Assembly: GCA_014905825.1 (NCBI GenBank)
Contig: JACGCN010000005.1
Coordinates: 310,001 to 374,000 of the forward strand
Source: Lyophyllum atratum
Taxonomy: Eukaryota; Basidiomycota; Agaricomycetes; Agaricales; Lyophyllaceae
Direction of reading: 5' to 3'
DNA: 64,000 nt
Below, one piece after another: positions 22,063 to 34,324 of this stretch. A program made the translations under genes and the position numbers. The notes beneath the pieces are model-generated. The model made no database searches and had not been told where the DNA came from. It saw only the letters and a list, made by a program, of their open reading frames with translations. Every line of letters begins with the position of its first letter. The first letter of the stretch is position 1.

Positions 22063-22816
22063 TATTGCAAAGAATCAATTATAACAGCGCAGGCAGCAAA
22101 GTAAGAAAAAAAACAAAGACGAATCGGGGCGGGGGAACCGGGGGGGCGGGCGCGGATACAAAATGGCAGAAAAGTGCCAGAACACATTTGCGGGCGACAA
22201 TTAAAGGGAATCTGGGCATGGGAAGGTCACGCACTCGTCGGGTACGGAAGATCCTTTTCTTCGAGTTTAGCGTCGAAGATTCAGCAGGAACTGCCCCATC
22301 CACGTGTGGAGGTCCATTAACTGCCCATCCCCACCCTAGATCGCCTCGCTGACCAACAAGATCGCCGTCGCGATCACGCCCTAATCCATCCAACCAAGTT
22401 ACCGCAGATGGTTCCTCCGAATCTGATGCGACGCCCAGGACCCGCGCTAGCACGACGCCCCCTGCGACGGGCACCTGCCAGTACACCGTGTCTGGATCCC
22501 CTCGCTCCTCATCGTGCTCGTCGTCCAACACCTCGTTGTTCCAGTGGACAAGACTGTCAGGACGTTCATATTAATAAGATCGGCGACGATCGATCACGAC
22601 AAGCGGACCCAAAACCAACGTGACATCAAACCCTCATCCGAAACATCCCGACCTTGTAGCGATGATCAAGATCTTCCCTCGCCCCCCCTCTGTTTACCGA
22701 CCGCTCGGTTTGGCGACCACCCGCCCCTGCTTTGCCTCCCTTACAAAATAACGGAATTAAATTTGTGATAGCCCACAATTCAATTAAGCAGAACTTGGAT
22801 ACAGAGCGCGCCCTAA
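22063..22816. other. Upstream region of FAD monooxygenase 2 / downstream of GUP1-like gene
   Basis: About 750 bp between two minus-strand genes. A 150-codon frame on the minus strand (22079-22531) has unusual composition and no recognised motif, so no gene is called. Confidence 0.45.
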
Positions 22817-25254
22817 CTAACATCTACGATAAATCCCCCGTCGCTTCTCTTCTTCCCTGCAAAACGTTAAATCGCAGAGTGAACTGATTAGCCGTGTATG
22901 TAAGGCCTGCGAAATTCGAACCCACCGATACTCAAACATGAGCTGCGCGCCGACAAAGAGACACCCGCACACCGCCGCAAAGAACAGCAGCCCTGTCATC
23001 AAAACAACGTCAGACCGCGGACGTAGAAATACGCATGCCCCCCCACCTTGAGCCGTCCCGAAAACCTGGCGGGCAAAGAACTGTATCCCCTCCGTGCCGA
23101 TGACAAACCCGACAAGGTTCGCAGCCATCATCATGAGAATATTCACCACCGCACCCCCCGCGCACACGTGGCGATACCACCACTTCGCTCCATACTGACC
23201 GTCACAACAACGCAAGCAAAAACGAATCAATAGAAAAGCATCACACACAACGCAGGGGTGTCAAAAAAAGGGGTAAGGGACGAGCACATATGGGAAGAAA
23301 AAACACGGAGGCATACCTTCGAGGCAGGCAGGAGGTACGTCGCCACCACCTCAGGCAGGATGAACAGGCTCACGAGCCAGCCCCACGCCAGAAGGCGGAA
23401 CGTCAGGTCATGCCACAGCGCGACGAACGTAAACACCACCGCCGTATTCACCACCAGCCGGCGCGATCCGCCAAGTGGTATATAAATATACCTAGTGATG
23501 GTAATGATCCCTCTCAGTCCCTGCACCATTGAAACACACTAAATGGACAAAGCAACGGACGCACCGAATGAGCCACAAATTATAGCTGCGGTGCCAGCTC
23601 CTCCAAAACCCCAGGGTGGAATAATTATTAGCCATGCACCGAACCATATTCTCCGGAACCTCCATTCCGTCCATAATCGCCCAAAGGCGGAAGAACCGCC
23701 ACGGTATAAGGAGCTGTGGGTGTCTGTTTTACCATTTTCTGCTCTGTGCACGACCCCTGACAAGGACAAGGCGCGGACGAACCTTCAGCCAGACGATGAT
23801 GAGGTTCCAGAATCCAATCATGCTGATCTGCGCGGGTGTGTTTCCGGTCCATGCCTTGCTGTTCTTGATCGCCACCACATACATGAAGTGGAGAATGAGC
23901 TCCATCGTGAGAAGGGACGCAAGAAGACGGATGAAGTACAGCAGCGCGACCCGTCCGTAGATGTGCATCGGGCGGCGATGCTGTAAGTATCAGAATTTCG
24001 TTCAGTTGCGCACTCACGCCCGTCACGGCACTTATATCGTAACCAACTCGAAACTCACCTGCCATAGGTAGTCGTTGAAGGTCATGATAGGCCCGGCGAT
24101 ATAGAGCGGGGGGTATAGCACGTATGATACGTAATTGATGAACGAGTACATGTCTGTGGGATGGCTCTCCTGACGCTCCCTGTGCGTCGTCGTCCTCTTG
24201 TGCCTGTACTGCAGAAACGCACGCAACCATCATCAAAGACTGAGGTACGGCATCCTATAATTCCCACTCACCTCTTTGAAGTCCGAAGCGCTGCACGCCC
24301 AGTAATAGTCCATATTGAACGATACAAGCCGGAGCATCGTCAGGTTAAACATGATATGCCACCGCGCGTACGCGCCTTGATACGCGTCCTAAGCATCCGT
24401 CAGTCCTCGACACACAGCAGACCCCAAGCCCACCCAACGTACCAGCACCCCCAACGACGGCAGCACGTCCCCAAACCTATACCCGCCATACCGATCATTC
24501 GCGAACAACACCGCACCATTAAACACCCACGTCAGCACCGGCCCCACCTTCGATCCCCCGCCCAAGCGCGCAATGAGGTAATTGACACCCAGGATCGCCA
24601 GGATCTTGAGGGTGCTCGTGCCGTGCAGACCGAAGAGGAGGAGGAGGGAGCATACGAGGTTGTAGCGGATGAGGTAGAGGTTGTTTATGGGCGGGGAGGT
24701 GGCGAGGTTCACCCAGAAGAATTTGATGGTGAGGTAGGCGCTGGCGAGGAGTGTGAGGAGCCAGAAGTTGTTCCGGAAGCCGCGATACTGCGCGTCGCTG
24801 TTGTCCTGGGCACCTTCAGCACACGTTCATGCAAACCACCGCGGGTGGGCCCCACTTACCACTTTGCGGAACGGGATCCACCCTGGAGAGAGCCGGCCCT
24901 GGAACAGCGCGTAGTTCGGATTAGACGCTGTATATGTGTACGATTGAGCTGCGCAGAGATACGACATGGTCATACCCACGCACAAGTACTAAGGGAAATG
25001 GGTATCCACGCCATGATCGGCAACACCACACACGCGACGGCGGTATACACCCTAAACTCAAGCGTCTTCCATCTTGCCTTCGGCTTCGTCTCCGGCTCAC
25101 TCGCAGGGGCTTTAGAGCTGGATTCCGGGATATCGACCGTCAAGTCCGTTAGGATCATGCGGTTGCGGATGGGCGGGGCCTCGACACACCAGGGCTGGTG
25201 TTCGGGGAGCGTGGGGTCGTAGACGAATTCAGAGGGCGGAGGGCCGGAGGTCAT
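22817..25254 (-). CDS. GUP1: GUP1-like membrane-bound O-acyltransferase (MBOAT)
   Basis: Multipass ER acyltransferase; the yeast homolog remodels GPI-anchor lipid by adding a C26 fatty acid and was first described in glycerol uptake. ATG at 25254 opens a cytosolic N-terminus ([20 protein letters not shown]) with a first membrane segment ([20 protein letters not shown]). Internal exons give [10 protein letters not shown], the [20 protein letters not shown] block and [19 protein letters not shown]. The diagnostic [16 protein letters not shown] and [11 protein letters not shown] motifs follow, then [20 protein letters not shown], which holds the conserved MBOAT histidine. The final splice yields [17 protein letters not shown]. 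That last intron has a length divisible by three with no stop, so retention would insert residues rather than truncate. About ten short introns; no damage seen. Confidence 0.9.
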
Positions 25255-27362
25255 AAAGGGGGGTGGGGGGGACTGGGCGCAGAGGGTTGAGCGCGATGGC
25301 TAAAGAACGACTTGGACGGTGGCACTGGCGGGCTTGACAGGTACACGCGTGGCGGTGCAAAAAAGGACTTGCAAACACGTGTTCTGGGGTACTGTAAATC
25401 ACGGGATCAAACTCTTTGACTTCTGCGGTTGCTGTTGGAACTTGGTCTTGAGTCTTGCCATTGGCGTTGAAGTCCCTTGGATCCTGCCCCCCTTCTCCCC
25501 CCGCGGCCCGTCCTCACTTCAACGGAAGATAATGCTGGCGCTTCCAGAAAATAGCAGCGCATCTCATTCGCAAGGAGCTCAAATGCTCGACGGACCATGT
25601 TGCATCGTGCCACGCCTAGTATTCACCATCTTTCGGTCCATCGCATGATCTGTCTCCCGCATCCTGCACGTCAAGCATAACAACCAATGACAACTGACAA
25701 AACGTACCTTCACTGCCTTTCACCGCCCCCGCAAGCGAAACGACTAATAGCTGTCAGTGTCCACCTCCAGCACGCGGCGTCCTCATGCACCCCCTGACAG
25801 TTGACTTAGAGAATTGGAAAAAGAAAAATTTCGCTTGCACCCTTCGCCATTCAAATATTTAGCGGGCAAGGTACGAATACAGCGAACCGTCGGCGGAGGA
25901 GCTCCCCCCGCTCCTTTACCCCTAACAGTAACACGTACCATCAAAAGCGTAAGTACGGGAACCCCAGATCTTGACTTCACAGCGAGGTGAAATGCTTATC
26001 TCTTCTATGTATCTGATGATGATCGTGAGCCCATCTCCTTTGATCAGAACTCATATCTCCGTCTGATATACATACTTACTGTGTTTATAGTATCATTAAA
26101 AAGGTCACGAATTGGTAGCCTGACTGCCTTTGCAAGTCCCCTCGATCGACGTATTGATCATGATGCGCCATCGGAGACCCCACCGCACTTCATCAGTGTG
26201 GACGGTCCGAAGGCCATTTCAAATGATGTTTCTAGCCGGTGTTCTGCACATGATGATGCCTCGGGGGGTGCAACAATGATCAATCAGTGGCACGACTCTA
26301 CATACAAATCGGCAGGAATGCAGGATACCAGTTTCACCACCTGCGCGCACCGCGAGGGGGTGTGCTTCTAGTTTACGGTCTGCGTGTCAGACGACCATCT
26401 CGGGATGAGCAAGCCGTGCGGGTGGACAATGTTTTCCTGATTAATATACATTGCATGGTCGGGACTCGTACTCAGCACTCGGGACAAGTTCGTCGCCGAT
26501 ATCAATCGCAACAGGTGCGATGAAGGGATATCCGTAGCCCTGGTTCGGGTGGTATCCACCTGACGCCACTTAACGGCAGGAGCGCGACCATATACATAAC
26601 AGCGTCGGTGGGTGTCTAACCTGCCCAAGACACACCCGTGCTAATACCGCCGATCCTCCAGTGAGGTCCGTTACTTAGTTGCCGGAGATGCCTGACATTA
26701 TTTGCAATAGCTTCGACATTTGGAAGACATGCATGTTCCATATTCCTTACCGACCTAAACAACGTCACGGATTGGCACAAGCGCGGAAGATCGCGCGACA
26801 TGCACCGTGAATCCCACACCGAGTCAACGAATCGAGGCTAAAAGCCAGATAATGTCGAACCCTCGATCCGCGCGCGGTGTTCCTATTAGTTGAGGTACCG
26901 GAGATGCGAACGATAGAACTGGTGCCTTGGGGTTTTTGTATGTACAACGAGTCAGATCGTGTGCTGACACCTTTGAGAAACGGCGCTCCGTGCCCCCATA
27001 ACCGCACCGTCGCCAAGTTCACCGTGCCCAAATTTGATATGACAGCCATCGCAACGACGGACCTCACTTCATGACAGGCAACTCCAAAGGCCGTCCCGGA
27101 TAGAGTATGCACCCAGCCATACAAATCTTCAACTCAGAACTTCACCCATCGCGGACTCTCAGAATTCGCCATCATCCTCATTTTGTTCGAAGGAAGGGTT
27201 CAACTGGTCCCCCTTCAACGTCGCTTGCACCTCCTTGTTCCTTCTATAAATCAATACAAAATACGAGGTATCCATTCCATTTGTCAAAACGTATAGGTAT
27301 CTCGCCCGGACAGCGTGGCCGCTCACGATTTGACGTCGGCCCCCCGCGGCTGTGTCCGTCCC
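25255..27362. other. Gene-poor 2.1 kb stretch
   Basis: No convincing exons on either strand. Frames of 60-119 codons are present but none has recognisable motifs, and several overlap antisense to one another. It includes the GUP1-like promoter at its left end. Confidence 0.5.
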
Positions 27363-27782
27363 TCATCCTTCGACTGCTGGTGCGACCCAACACCCGTCGT
27401 GTTCCCCCGCTGCGCCCGACCTGACCATACATTCGTCGGGGAGCCGTACCCGCCCGAGGACGTTGCTACGGAACGTGTGTGAGTGTTCAGCTGGGGTGTA
27501 AGTAAGGGTGAGGGTGAGGAGGGCACGCACTGTCGCCTTCGGCAGGGTAATTGCGTGTATCGTAGTCCGAGCTGCTCTGCTTTGCCTCGGGGCGCGCTTT
27601 TATTGAATCACAGGTTTGGACGCCTCGCTCTTTGACGGGCGGGGAGGGCATGACTTGTTTAAAGTTGTTTTAAGTGGACTTGGTGGTGTAGCTGCTGTGT
27701 ACCGAGGTGGAGACTCACCGTCTTCGATGGATTCGTTGACGAGGGTGTTGTCGTACCCATTAGATGCGTATTCGTCGCTCAT
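27363..27782 (-). CDS. Small hypothetical three-exon protein
   Basis: A phase-consistent path runs from ATG at 27782 (MSDEYASNGYDNTLVNESIE). A GTGAGT donor and an AACAAG acceptor lead to exon 2 (PVKERGVQTCDSIKARPEAK, then SSSDYDTRNYPAEGD). A GTGCGT donor and CCCCAG acceptor lead to exon 3 (HTFRSNVLGRVRLPDECMVR), with stop at 27363-27365. The product is about 105 residues, hydrophilic, without signal peptide or membrane segment. I do not recognise a family. The natural composition across all three exons in one consistent frame is the main support; an alternative second frame also runs through exon 3. Confidence 0.4.
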
Positions 27783-28617
27783 GATATCCTTGCAAGCGCG
27801 ATAATAATATGCCAGTCAATTTGGTGTGGTAGCTGTGGATAATTGTCCTCCTCGCCTATGTATATCCTGAGTCTGAGTGTGACGTAGTCCGGAGGGTGAC
27901 GTCACTGAGGAGGTATCAGACACCACCGCTCGTTGTATCCCCAATCCGACGATGGGACCCGCCGCTCCAACTTGTGATTAGCACCTTCGTGAGCAGGATC
28001 AAAATTGGGATCGCCAAGTCTGCGCTTCGACATCAATATCAGAGAAAACGCGAAAAGATCAGCGCACTGCAGGGATCGTCCAAACAGGGTTGGTAGGTAT
28101 ACTAGTCGCGGCCCCCGCTTAGGCAACGCGTAGCTGCTATCCTCGGCGCGTCTAATTTCACCCATATTCGGAAGGATACCCCCATCAGTCTTTGATTTCT
28201 ACTGGCTCATACTACTTTTTATCGTGATGAGCAACGCCTCCCCACACGAACATGAAACGGCACAAGAAACTTGGGCCGAATATCAAACAGCCCACACTGC
28301 ATGCGGCAGGCTACTGTTATCGCAAATCCTCGTGGACTGCTACCTCCACCTGGGGCTTTGAGAGGGTGAATTACAAGGCAGAAACGACCGAGACGCGACT
28401 GGAACGACTTTCGAGCATCGCGCTTGTCGTCTCCCATTCTTCATTCTCATAAGCCCCGGATATCCATGCAGCCCTAGTAGTCGTCTTAAATCAGATTTAG
28501 ATGCCAATAGTAACACATTGCTCTGTCAAGCTCTGTCTCATTTATCACTGCCCAGCAACCGTAGCGACACCCGCATCTCCTAGCTCCTGACCTCCGGGGA
28601 ACCTGCATTGCACGGTT
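27783..28617. other. Intergenic region before duplicated unit B
   Basis: No supported gene. Short frames on both strands have no family features. It ends where sequence shared with unit A begins (28618). Confidence 0.45.
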
Positions 28618-30920
28618 GATAGTCTGCGTTTCAGTCTAGCGTGGACGCTGAAATCTCGTTTTCTTAGACGTTCCGATCGAGTCATGACTGTGGCATACTT
28701 ACATACATCAAGTATCAGTAATAAAACACTGCAATGTCACGTCTCTATCCTTTGCTGTATTGATTGCCTTTTCTACAGTACTTCATCCCACATAGACCGT
28801 TCTGGCCACGTAATCCAAATCATCTCCCACCCAGTCACTTTCATTGCTTCCGCGACCTGCCCAATAGTCGTATCTGCGCCTGCACAATTGATGTAAATAG
28901 TGGCGCGAATGGCACCAGATGACGGCGGCGTCCTCGAGATTTTCCGCGACAGAATCCGGGCACTGACATGTGTTCCAGGGGCTGATATGAACGTTATAGC
29001 ATCCATCATATGAATGACCGCATCGAGTGCGAACTCCTCGTTAGGGGAGGAACAGGGCATGGGGCATTCAGAAACGCTGATCTGACTAAGGGTTGGTGCG
29101 GCCAAAAAAAGAAAAGACCGGAATTCCTCATTGGAGATGCCTTGAACATATTGGAGCTGAAGCCTCTTGAGACGGGGTCTTGGCACTGAAAGAAACCGTA
29201 AAAACTGGCGGCCGTTCATATCACCCCGAAAAAGATTGAGTTCTTCAACATTGCATGTGAGACGGCGTGATGAAGGTCTGTCTATATATCAACTAATGTT
29301 TACTGCATATGAAAACAAATAAGCTCACTCGGTATCGCCTTGCCCGGCCCAATACGTCACCGACAATGAAGTGAGATCCTCCCACTCGGCAATGAACGTT
29401 TGGATGTCGGCCATAGTCAAACTGATACAACTGCCCGAAAAGCACCTTTGCACTTTACGCAAATCGGACAAGCCACGGACAAAGGAATTGGAGAACATTT
29501 CAGGTATGGCTAGCAAACATAGCCTTCTGACAGACGTCGCATATTGCAAAATCTTGAGAAAAGCATGCCATCCTTCTAAACCATTGTAAAAGGGACCAAC
29601 AGTCTTTAGGTCCTCTGGGGGTCCTAGATTATAGTCCGTGAAATCCAAGGTATGCATCAAAGCACCGCGCTCCGGTCTCCTCTCGAGGGCGCGTGCAACA
29701 TCACATACATCCACTTTCTGGAACTCATTACTGCCGCTAAATCGTTCAAAAAAGAGGTCCAAAACATGTGCCCAAGATTTGGACACGAGGCCATACGCAA
29801 GCAACGCTCTTCGCCAGCCAAAAGGTCTGCCACCTATCGCAAAGTCGACCACATGGCGTATGATAGCAGGATGGAGCGGGAAAAATGATCCCTGACGGCC
29901 GGAGGTGGGAAGGACACGAATCGAATGTGCGCGGATCGCAGCTGGGAAGTGGGAATCACATAGCTCCTGCGGAAGACTTTCAAAGCAGACATTGCTATCG
30001 AGAAAAACAAGCAATGACGGGTTTCCAGGGCTCACGCGATGAACACGTTCGTAGATCACTCGTAGAGGCAACTGGTCCAAGGGGAGTCGAGAGCATGGCA
30101 CCAATGCGACGAGTTGTAGATCACCATAAGATGGGTCTAGGTCACCACCAGTGTCGATCAGTTCGAAGACCATAGTGAAAATAGGAAGACCAGATACTGG
30201 AGATGCTAGAATGACCGCAGTATCCCGGGAGGCAGCACAAAGACGATGAAGGCGTGTTCGATAGTGAGTCTGAGGTCCTGGAGATCCTGGAGATCCGCCG
30301 GATGGTTTCCATCGGTCAAGATCGTGACAATCTGTTATGCGCTATATGCCAAAATCAGAAGCCACGTCGCAGGTATACTCGTAGGATAGGACGAACGAGA
30401 TGATCAAGGTTTTGGGATTGTTTAGATACAATAAGGAAGCGGATGGCAGAGAAGTGAGCGATGGAGGAATCGTCCAGGACGATGGAGACTATGCAGCCTG
30501 AGTTTGTTGACATCCTACGGGGCCCTTCGTGTCGACCATAACTTATCCAATGAGACATGGAGTCCGCATTGTAATTGAGGTCCTGCACCAAAGAAGTGGT
30601 AGCCATCCGTTGCGGTAAGCACTAGCAACGAGTGGCAAGCACTCAGTAACGAAAATTCGGACTTGACACTGTGGCGGCCATTCACTAACCTTGGAGTTTG
30701 ATCGGTCCGACCAGCGGCTGATTTTCGATTGTGGGGCGCCGATTCGAGAGAAGATAACGCTACCTGTCGGCTATTTGTGTCGATGGATTCAGTGTCAGAG
30801 AGACAGACTAGCTCAGACTCAGAGTCAGAGTGCGGTGAACTTCTGAAAATGACCTCACGGGGTCAACACAGGGTGGCAGCGGTGTTTGTATGCACAAATA
30901 ACGCGTCGTGCCTTTCGGGT
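28618..30920 (-). repeat. 2.3 kb duplicated unit, copy B
   Basis: Reverse-strand counterpart of unit A. Homology begins at GATAGTCTGCG (28618) and reaches the GCACAAATAACGCGT block at 30892-30906 and the CGTGCCTTTCGGG that follows. It lies head to tail with copy C, with only about 40 bp of unshared sequence between. Confidence 0.75.
28773..30606 (-). CDS. F-box-like / leucine-rich protein, copy B, truncated C-terminus
   Basis: Same three-exon plan as copies A and C: start ATG at 30606 (MATTSLVQDLNYNADSMSHW), exon 2 with ALLAYGLVSKSWAHVLDLFF, exon 3 beginning PSSRRLTCNVEELNLFRGD. Exon 3 ends early at WDEVL. Relative to copies A and C, one base is missing just before 28773, which creates TAG. 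About 20 C-terminal residues (EKAINTAKDRDV and beyond) stay recognisable but out of frame downstream. The rest of the frame is open, so the protein may still be made with a clipped end, or the gene may be at the start of decay. Function as for copy A, by inference only. Confidence 0.6.
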
Positions 30921-30961
30921 CTCAACTAAAACACTATGCAATGAGTGAAGGCAGAACTAGT

Positions 30962-33190
30962 ACTTGTATCAAGCTAGCCAAAACTCCAAAACCACGTCTC
31001 TATCCTTTGCTGTATTGATTGCCTTTTCTACAAGTACTGCATCCCACACAGACCCTGCCGGCCACGCAATCCAGACCATCTCCCACCCAGTCACTTTCAT
31101 TGCTTCCGCGACCTCGCCAAGGGTCATATCCACGCCTGCACGATTGATGCGAATAGCACCAGATGGTGGCGTCCTTGAGATTTTTCGCCAGAGGATGCTG
31201 GCACTGACATGAGTACCGGGGGCTTCTATGAGTTGTATATTGCTCATCATATGCATGGCCGCATCGAGTGCCAGCTCCTCGTTAGGGGAGGAACAGGGCA
31301 TTGGGCAACCAACAATGCTGATTTGACGAAGAGTTGGTGCGGCCAAAGAAAGAAACGACCGGAACTCCTCGTTGGAGATGCCTTGAACATCATGGAGCTG
31401 AAGCTTCTTGAGACGGGGCCTTGGCGCTGAGAGGAACTGTAATAACTGGTGGCCACTCATAATACCACTGTGAAGACCGAGCTCTTCAACACTGCATGCG
31501 AGTCGGCGTGATGAAGGTCTGTATATTAACTGTCAATGTTTACTGTGTATGAATATAAATAGACTCACTCCACATCGCCTTCCCCGGCCCAATGGGTTAC
31601 GGTTAACGTAGCGAGATCCTCGCACCTCGCGATGAATGATTGAATGTCGGCCATAGTCAGAGCACTCAGGAGCAAAAAGCAGCTTCGTATGTCACGTAAA
31701 TCGGACAGGCCACGGACAAGCGGACTCGTGAATATCTTAGGTACACTGGTTGGCAGATATATGCTTCTGGCGGACGTTGCAAATTGCAGAATCTTGAGAA
31801 AAGCATGCCATCCGTCCAAACCACTGTAAAAGGGACCAACAGTCTTTTGGTCGCCTAAGGACCTTCCTCTGTAGTTCGCAAAATTTAAGGTACGAATTAG
31901 AGCACCACGCTCCGGTCTCCTGTCGAGGGCGCGTGCAACATCAAGTACATCCACTTTCGGGAACTCGATGCTGCCGTCAAACCGTTCGAAAAAGAGATCC
32001 AAGACATGTGCCCAAGATTTGGACACGAGGCCATATGCAAGCAACGCTCTTCGCCAGCCACGAGGTCCATTACCTATTGCAAGGTCGACCGCATGGCGTA
32101 TGATAGCAGGATGAAGCGGAAAGAATGACCGCTGACGGCCGAAGATAGGGAGGACACGAATAGAATGTACAGGGATTGCAGATGGGAGGTGAGAATCACA
32201 TAGCTCCTCCGGAAGGCGCTCGAAGCAGATGTTACTATCGAGAAAAACAAGCAATGACGGGTTTCCGGGGCTTACGCGATGCACACGGTCATAGGCGACT
32301 CGTAGAGGTGACTGGTTCAAGGTGAGGTGAGAGTATGGTACCAATGAGGCGAGTTGAAGATCATGCATAAAGTGCATCTCGCCGGTATCGATCAGCTCGA
32401 AGACGACAGTGAAGATAGGAAGATCGAATACTGGAGGTGCTAGAGTAACTGTAGTTCCGTGGGAGGCAGCACGAAGACGATGAAGACGTGTTCGATAGTG
32501 AGTCTGAGGTCTAGAAGAATTCGTTGCTCGTTTCCATCCGCTAGGATCGTCACAGTCCGTTATGCGCTATATGCCAAAAGTCAGGAACCACATCGCACGT
32601 ATAGGATAGGACGAACGAGATGGTCAAAGTTTTGGGACGGCTTAGATACAATGAGGAAGCGGATGGCGGAGAAGTCGTTGATGGAAGAATCGTCGAGGAC
32701 GATGGAGACTATGCAGCCTGAACCTGAAATCATCCCACCGGCCTCTTCATGCCGACCATAGCTTGTCCAATGAGAGATAGACTCGGAGTCGATATTGTAG
32801 TTGAGGTCCTGCGCCAAAGTAGTGGTAGACATCCGTCACGGTAAGCACTAGCAGCGACAAAAAAACGATGTGCCGAAATGCTGATAGAGTGGCAAGCACT
32901 TAGAAACGAGAATGCGGGCCTCACGCTCAGGCGGCAGCCATTAACTTGCCTTGGAGTTTGACCAGCGATATATTGGCTGATTTTCGATCGTCAAGCGCTG
33001 ATTTAAGGGAAAGCAAAAGCCCTACCTTTGGGCTATTAGTATCCGTGTCGATGGGCCGTGCGCGTGAATGGTCACCAAGGTGCAATCAGAGTGTCAGTTT
33101 GGAAACATATAGTGAAGTTGAACTTTGAAGTCACGGGCCCGATGGTAGCTATATTTGTATTGCACAAATAACGCGTCTCGCCTTTCAGGA
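30962..33190 (-). repeat. 2.2 kb duplicated unit, copy C
   Basis: Third copy of the unit, in tandem with B. The 5' boundary block GCACAAATAACGCGT lies at 33162-33176. Its upstream 350 bp is closer to unit A than unit B is: a GGGCCCGTGACTTCAAAG region and the Ser/Leu-poor leader align. The 3' end diverges just after the stop codon, so it lacks the tail shared by A and B. Confidence 0.7.
30969..32832 (-). CDS. F-box-like / leucine-rich protein, copy C
   Basis: Start ATG at 32832 (MSTTTLAQDLNYNIDSESIS). Exon 1 ends VRPILY; a very short intron (GTGCGATG to GCATATAG) leads to exon 2 (RITDCDDPSGWKRATNSSRP), through DLPIFTVVFELIDTGEM and the F-box-like ALLAYGLVSKSWAHVLDLFF. Exon 3 starts PSSRRLACSVEELGLHSG and ends KDRDVVLEFWLA, a C-terminus different from copy A. 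The frame is intact throughout. The high similarity to A and B, including introns and upstream DNA, means a young duplication rather than conserved family members. Role as SCF adaptor is inference from the helix motif and LRR-like turns. Confidence 0.68.
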
Positions 33191-33669
33191 CCGAATCTTG
33201 AATGCACTACTTACACGTCAAGAGGCAGAACTACAGTCATCAAGAAACAAGGGACACGAGATAGCATATACGTTTTCGCAGAAGGAGAAGTAGTGTACAA
33301 CTGGGATTTTCAGTGCCTACATGAGTTGGAAAGCCATCTAGTATACTACAGGGAGGGAGCGATGGTGTGGTCCGCTTGGGACATGAGACATTGCGAAGAG
33401 GTGATTGCGATTGCCGCTCGTGGTGGGAACAAATTGCCGCGACTCTAGAAGGTCATCTATAGGTAGAGGAAGGAAGATCCCTGGATAGGATGATGAGAAG
33501 ACTAAGCCAGCGGCGAAGACAATACGTAGGGCGTAAAGAGGCATAAGGGTATAGATGCAGCTTGTGGAAGAACTCCTGTCGTGACGGAAATAGAGAACTA
33601 GAATGCCCATGGCCAGTCGTGTCAGGCATAACGAGAGAAAGGAAGGAATCCCGTCTAGCGGGGCATCGG
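33191..33669. other. Intergenic region between unit C and the nucleotidyltransferase-fold gene
   Basis: A 97-codon + strand frame (33155-33448) begins inside the duplicated unit and has no family features. Nothing else seen. Confidence 0.4.
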
Positions 33670-34324
33670 TCACACGCGGGACTGAAGGCTGAGCCCATTC
33701 AGGATCGCAGCTGCCTTCTCGTTATTCGCACAATTCGCCAACGCTGCATCACGCTGCATGGGCGTCACCTTCCTGTAGACCTTGGCCGAGTCCAGCGGCA
33801 TCTTCCTATATAGGTATACAAGATCCTGTCTGTGGCTCTCTTTCGAGTGTATCGCGAGGCTCTGTATCATCCTGATAAAGAGATGGGTGGGGGTGTAGAA
33901 CGGGAGGTGGTTGGGGTCGTCTGCAATGTACTCCAGGGTCTTCGGGATGTCCCTATCGTTATCAGAAGCTAAGATTAGCATCGCGTATATGACAAACACG
34001 TTCGGGAAAGGCTGTGCAAACTCACTCTAGCATGACGAAGATATGGACACCTGATGGTCTATGGATTGCGTTTATGCAGTCGGTGCGATTACCGTTGAAG
34101 ACGAGGAATCCGGCGTCGTCGACGAAGGCCTGTTTGACCTTATCGAAGCCGTTCATGAAGGGTTTCTTCACCGCGACGTCGACATCGCGTGTCGCGCGTG
34201 GACTACCCAGAAAGCCAAGCTGGTAGCCACCGAAAAAGGCATGCTCGAACTTCCGCGCGGTTAGAAGACGGTGGACACTGGCTGCGGCTCTGTTAAGTCG
34301 AGGCTTTTCCACAAACAGAGACAT
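33670..34324 (-). CDS. Small nucleotidyltransferase-fold protein
   Basis: ATG at 34324 (MSLFVEKPRLNRAAASVHRL). Near residues 25-55 the sequence FEHAFFGGYQLGFLGSPRAT is followed by RDVDVAVKK. This is the GG ... GS ... RxTxDxDV pattern of the polymerase-beta-like nucleotidyltransferase fold, with the two Asp expected to bind metal. The exon ends GVHIFVMLE, and a phase-2 intron (GTGAGT to GATAG) joins to DIPKTLEYIADDPNHLPFYT and a helical tail rich in charged residues, stopping at 33670. Predicted length is about 180 residues. Related folds occur in minimal nucleotidyltransferases and in bacterial defence or regulatory pairs, but no partner gene is visible here, and substrate and role are unknown. 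It sits directly beside the tandem F-box-like duplication. Confidence 0.55.

Noticed and set aside
22079..22531. 150-codon minus-strand frame upstream of FAD monooxygenase 2
   Set aside because: No recognisable motif and a hydrophobic tail reading into the likely 5' leader of the next gene.
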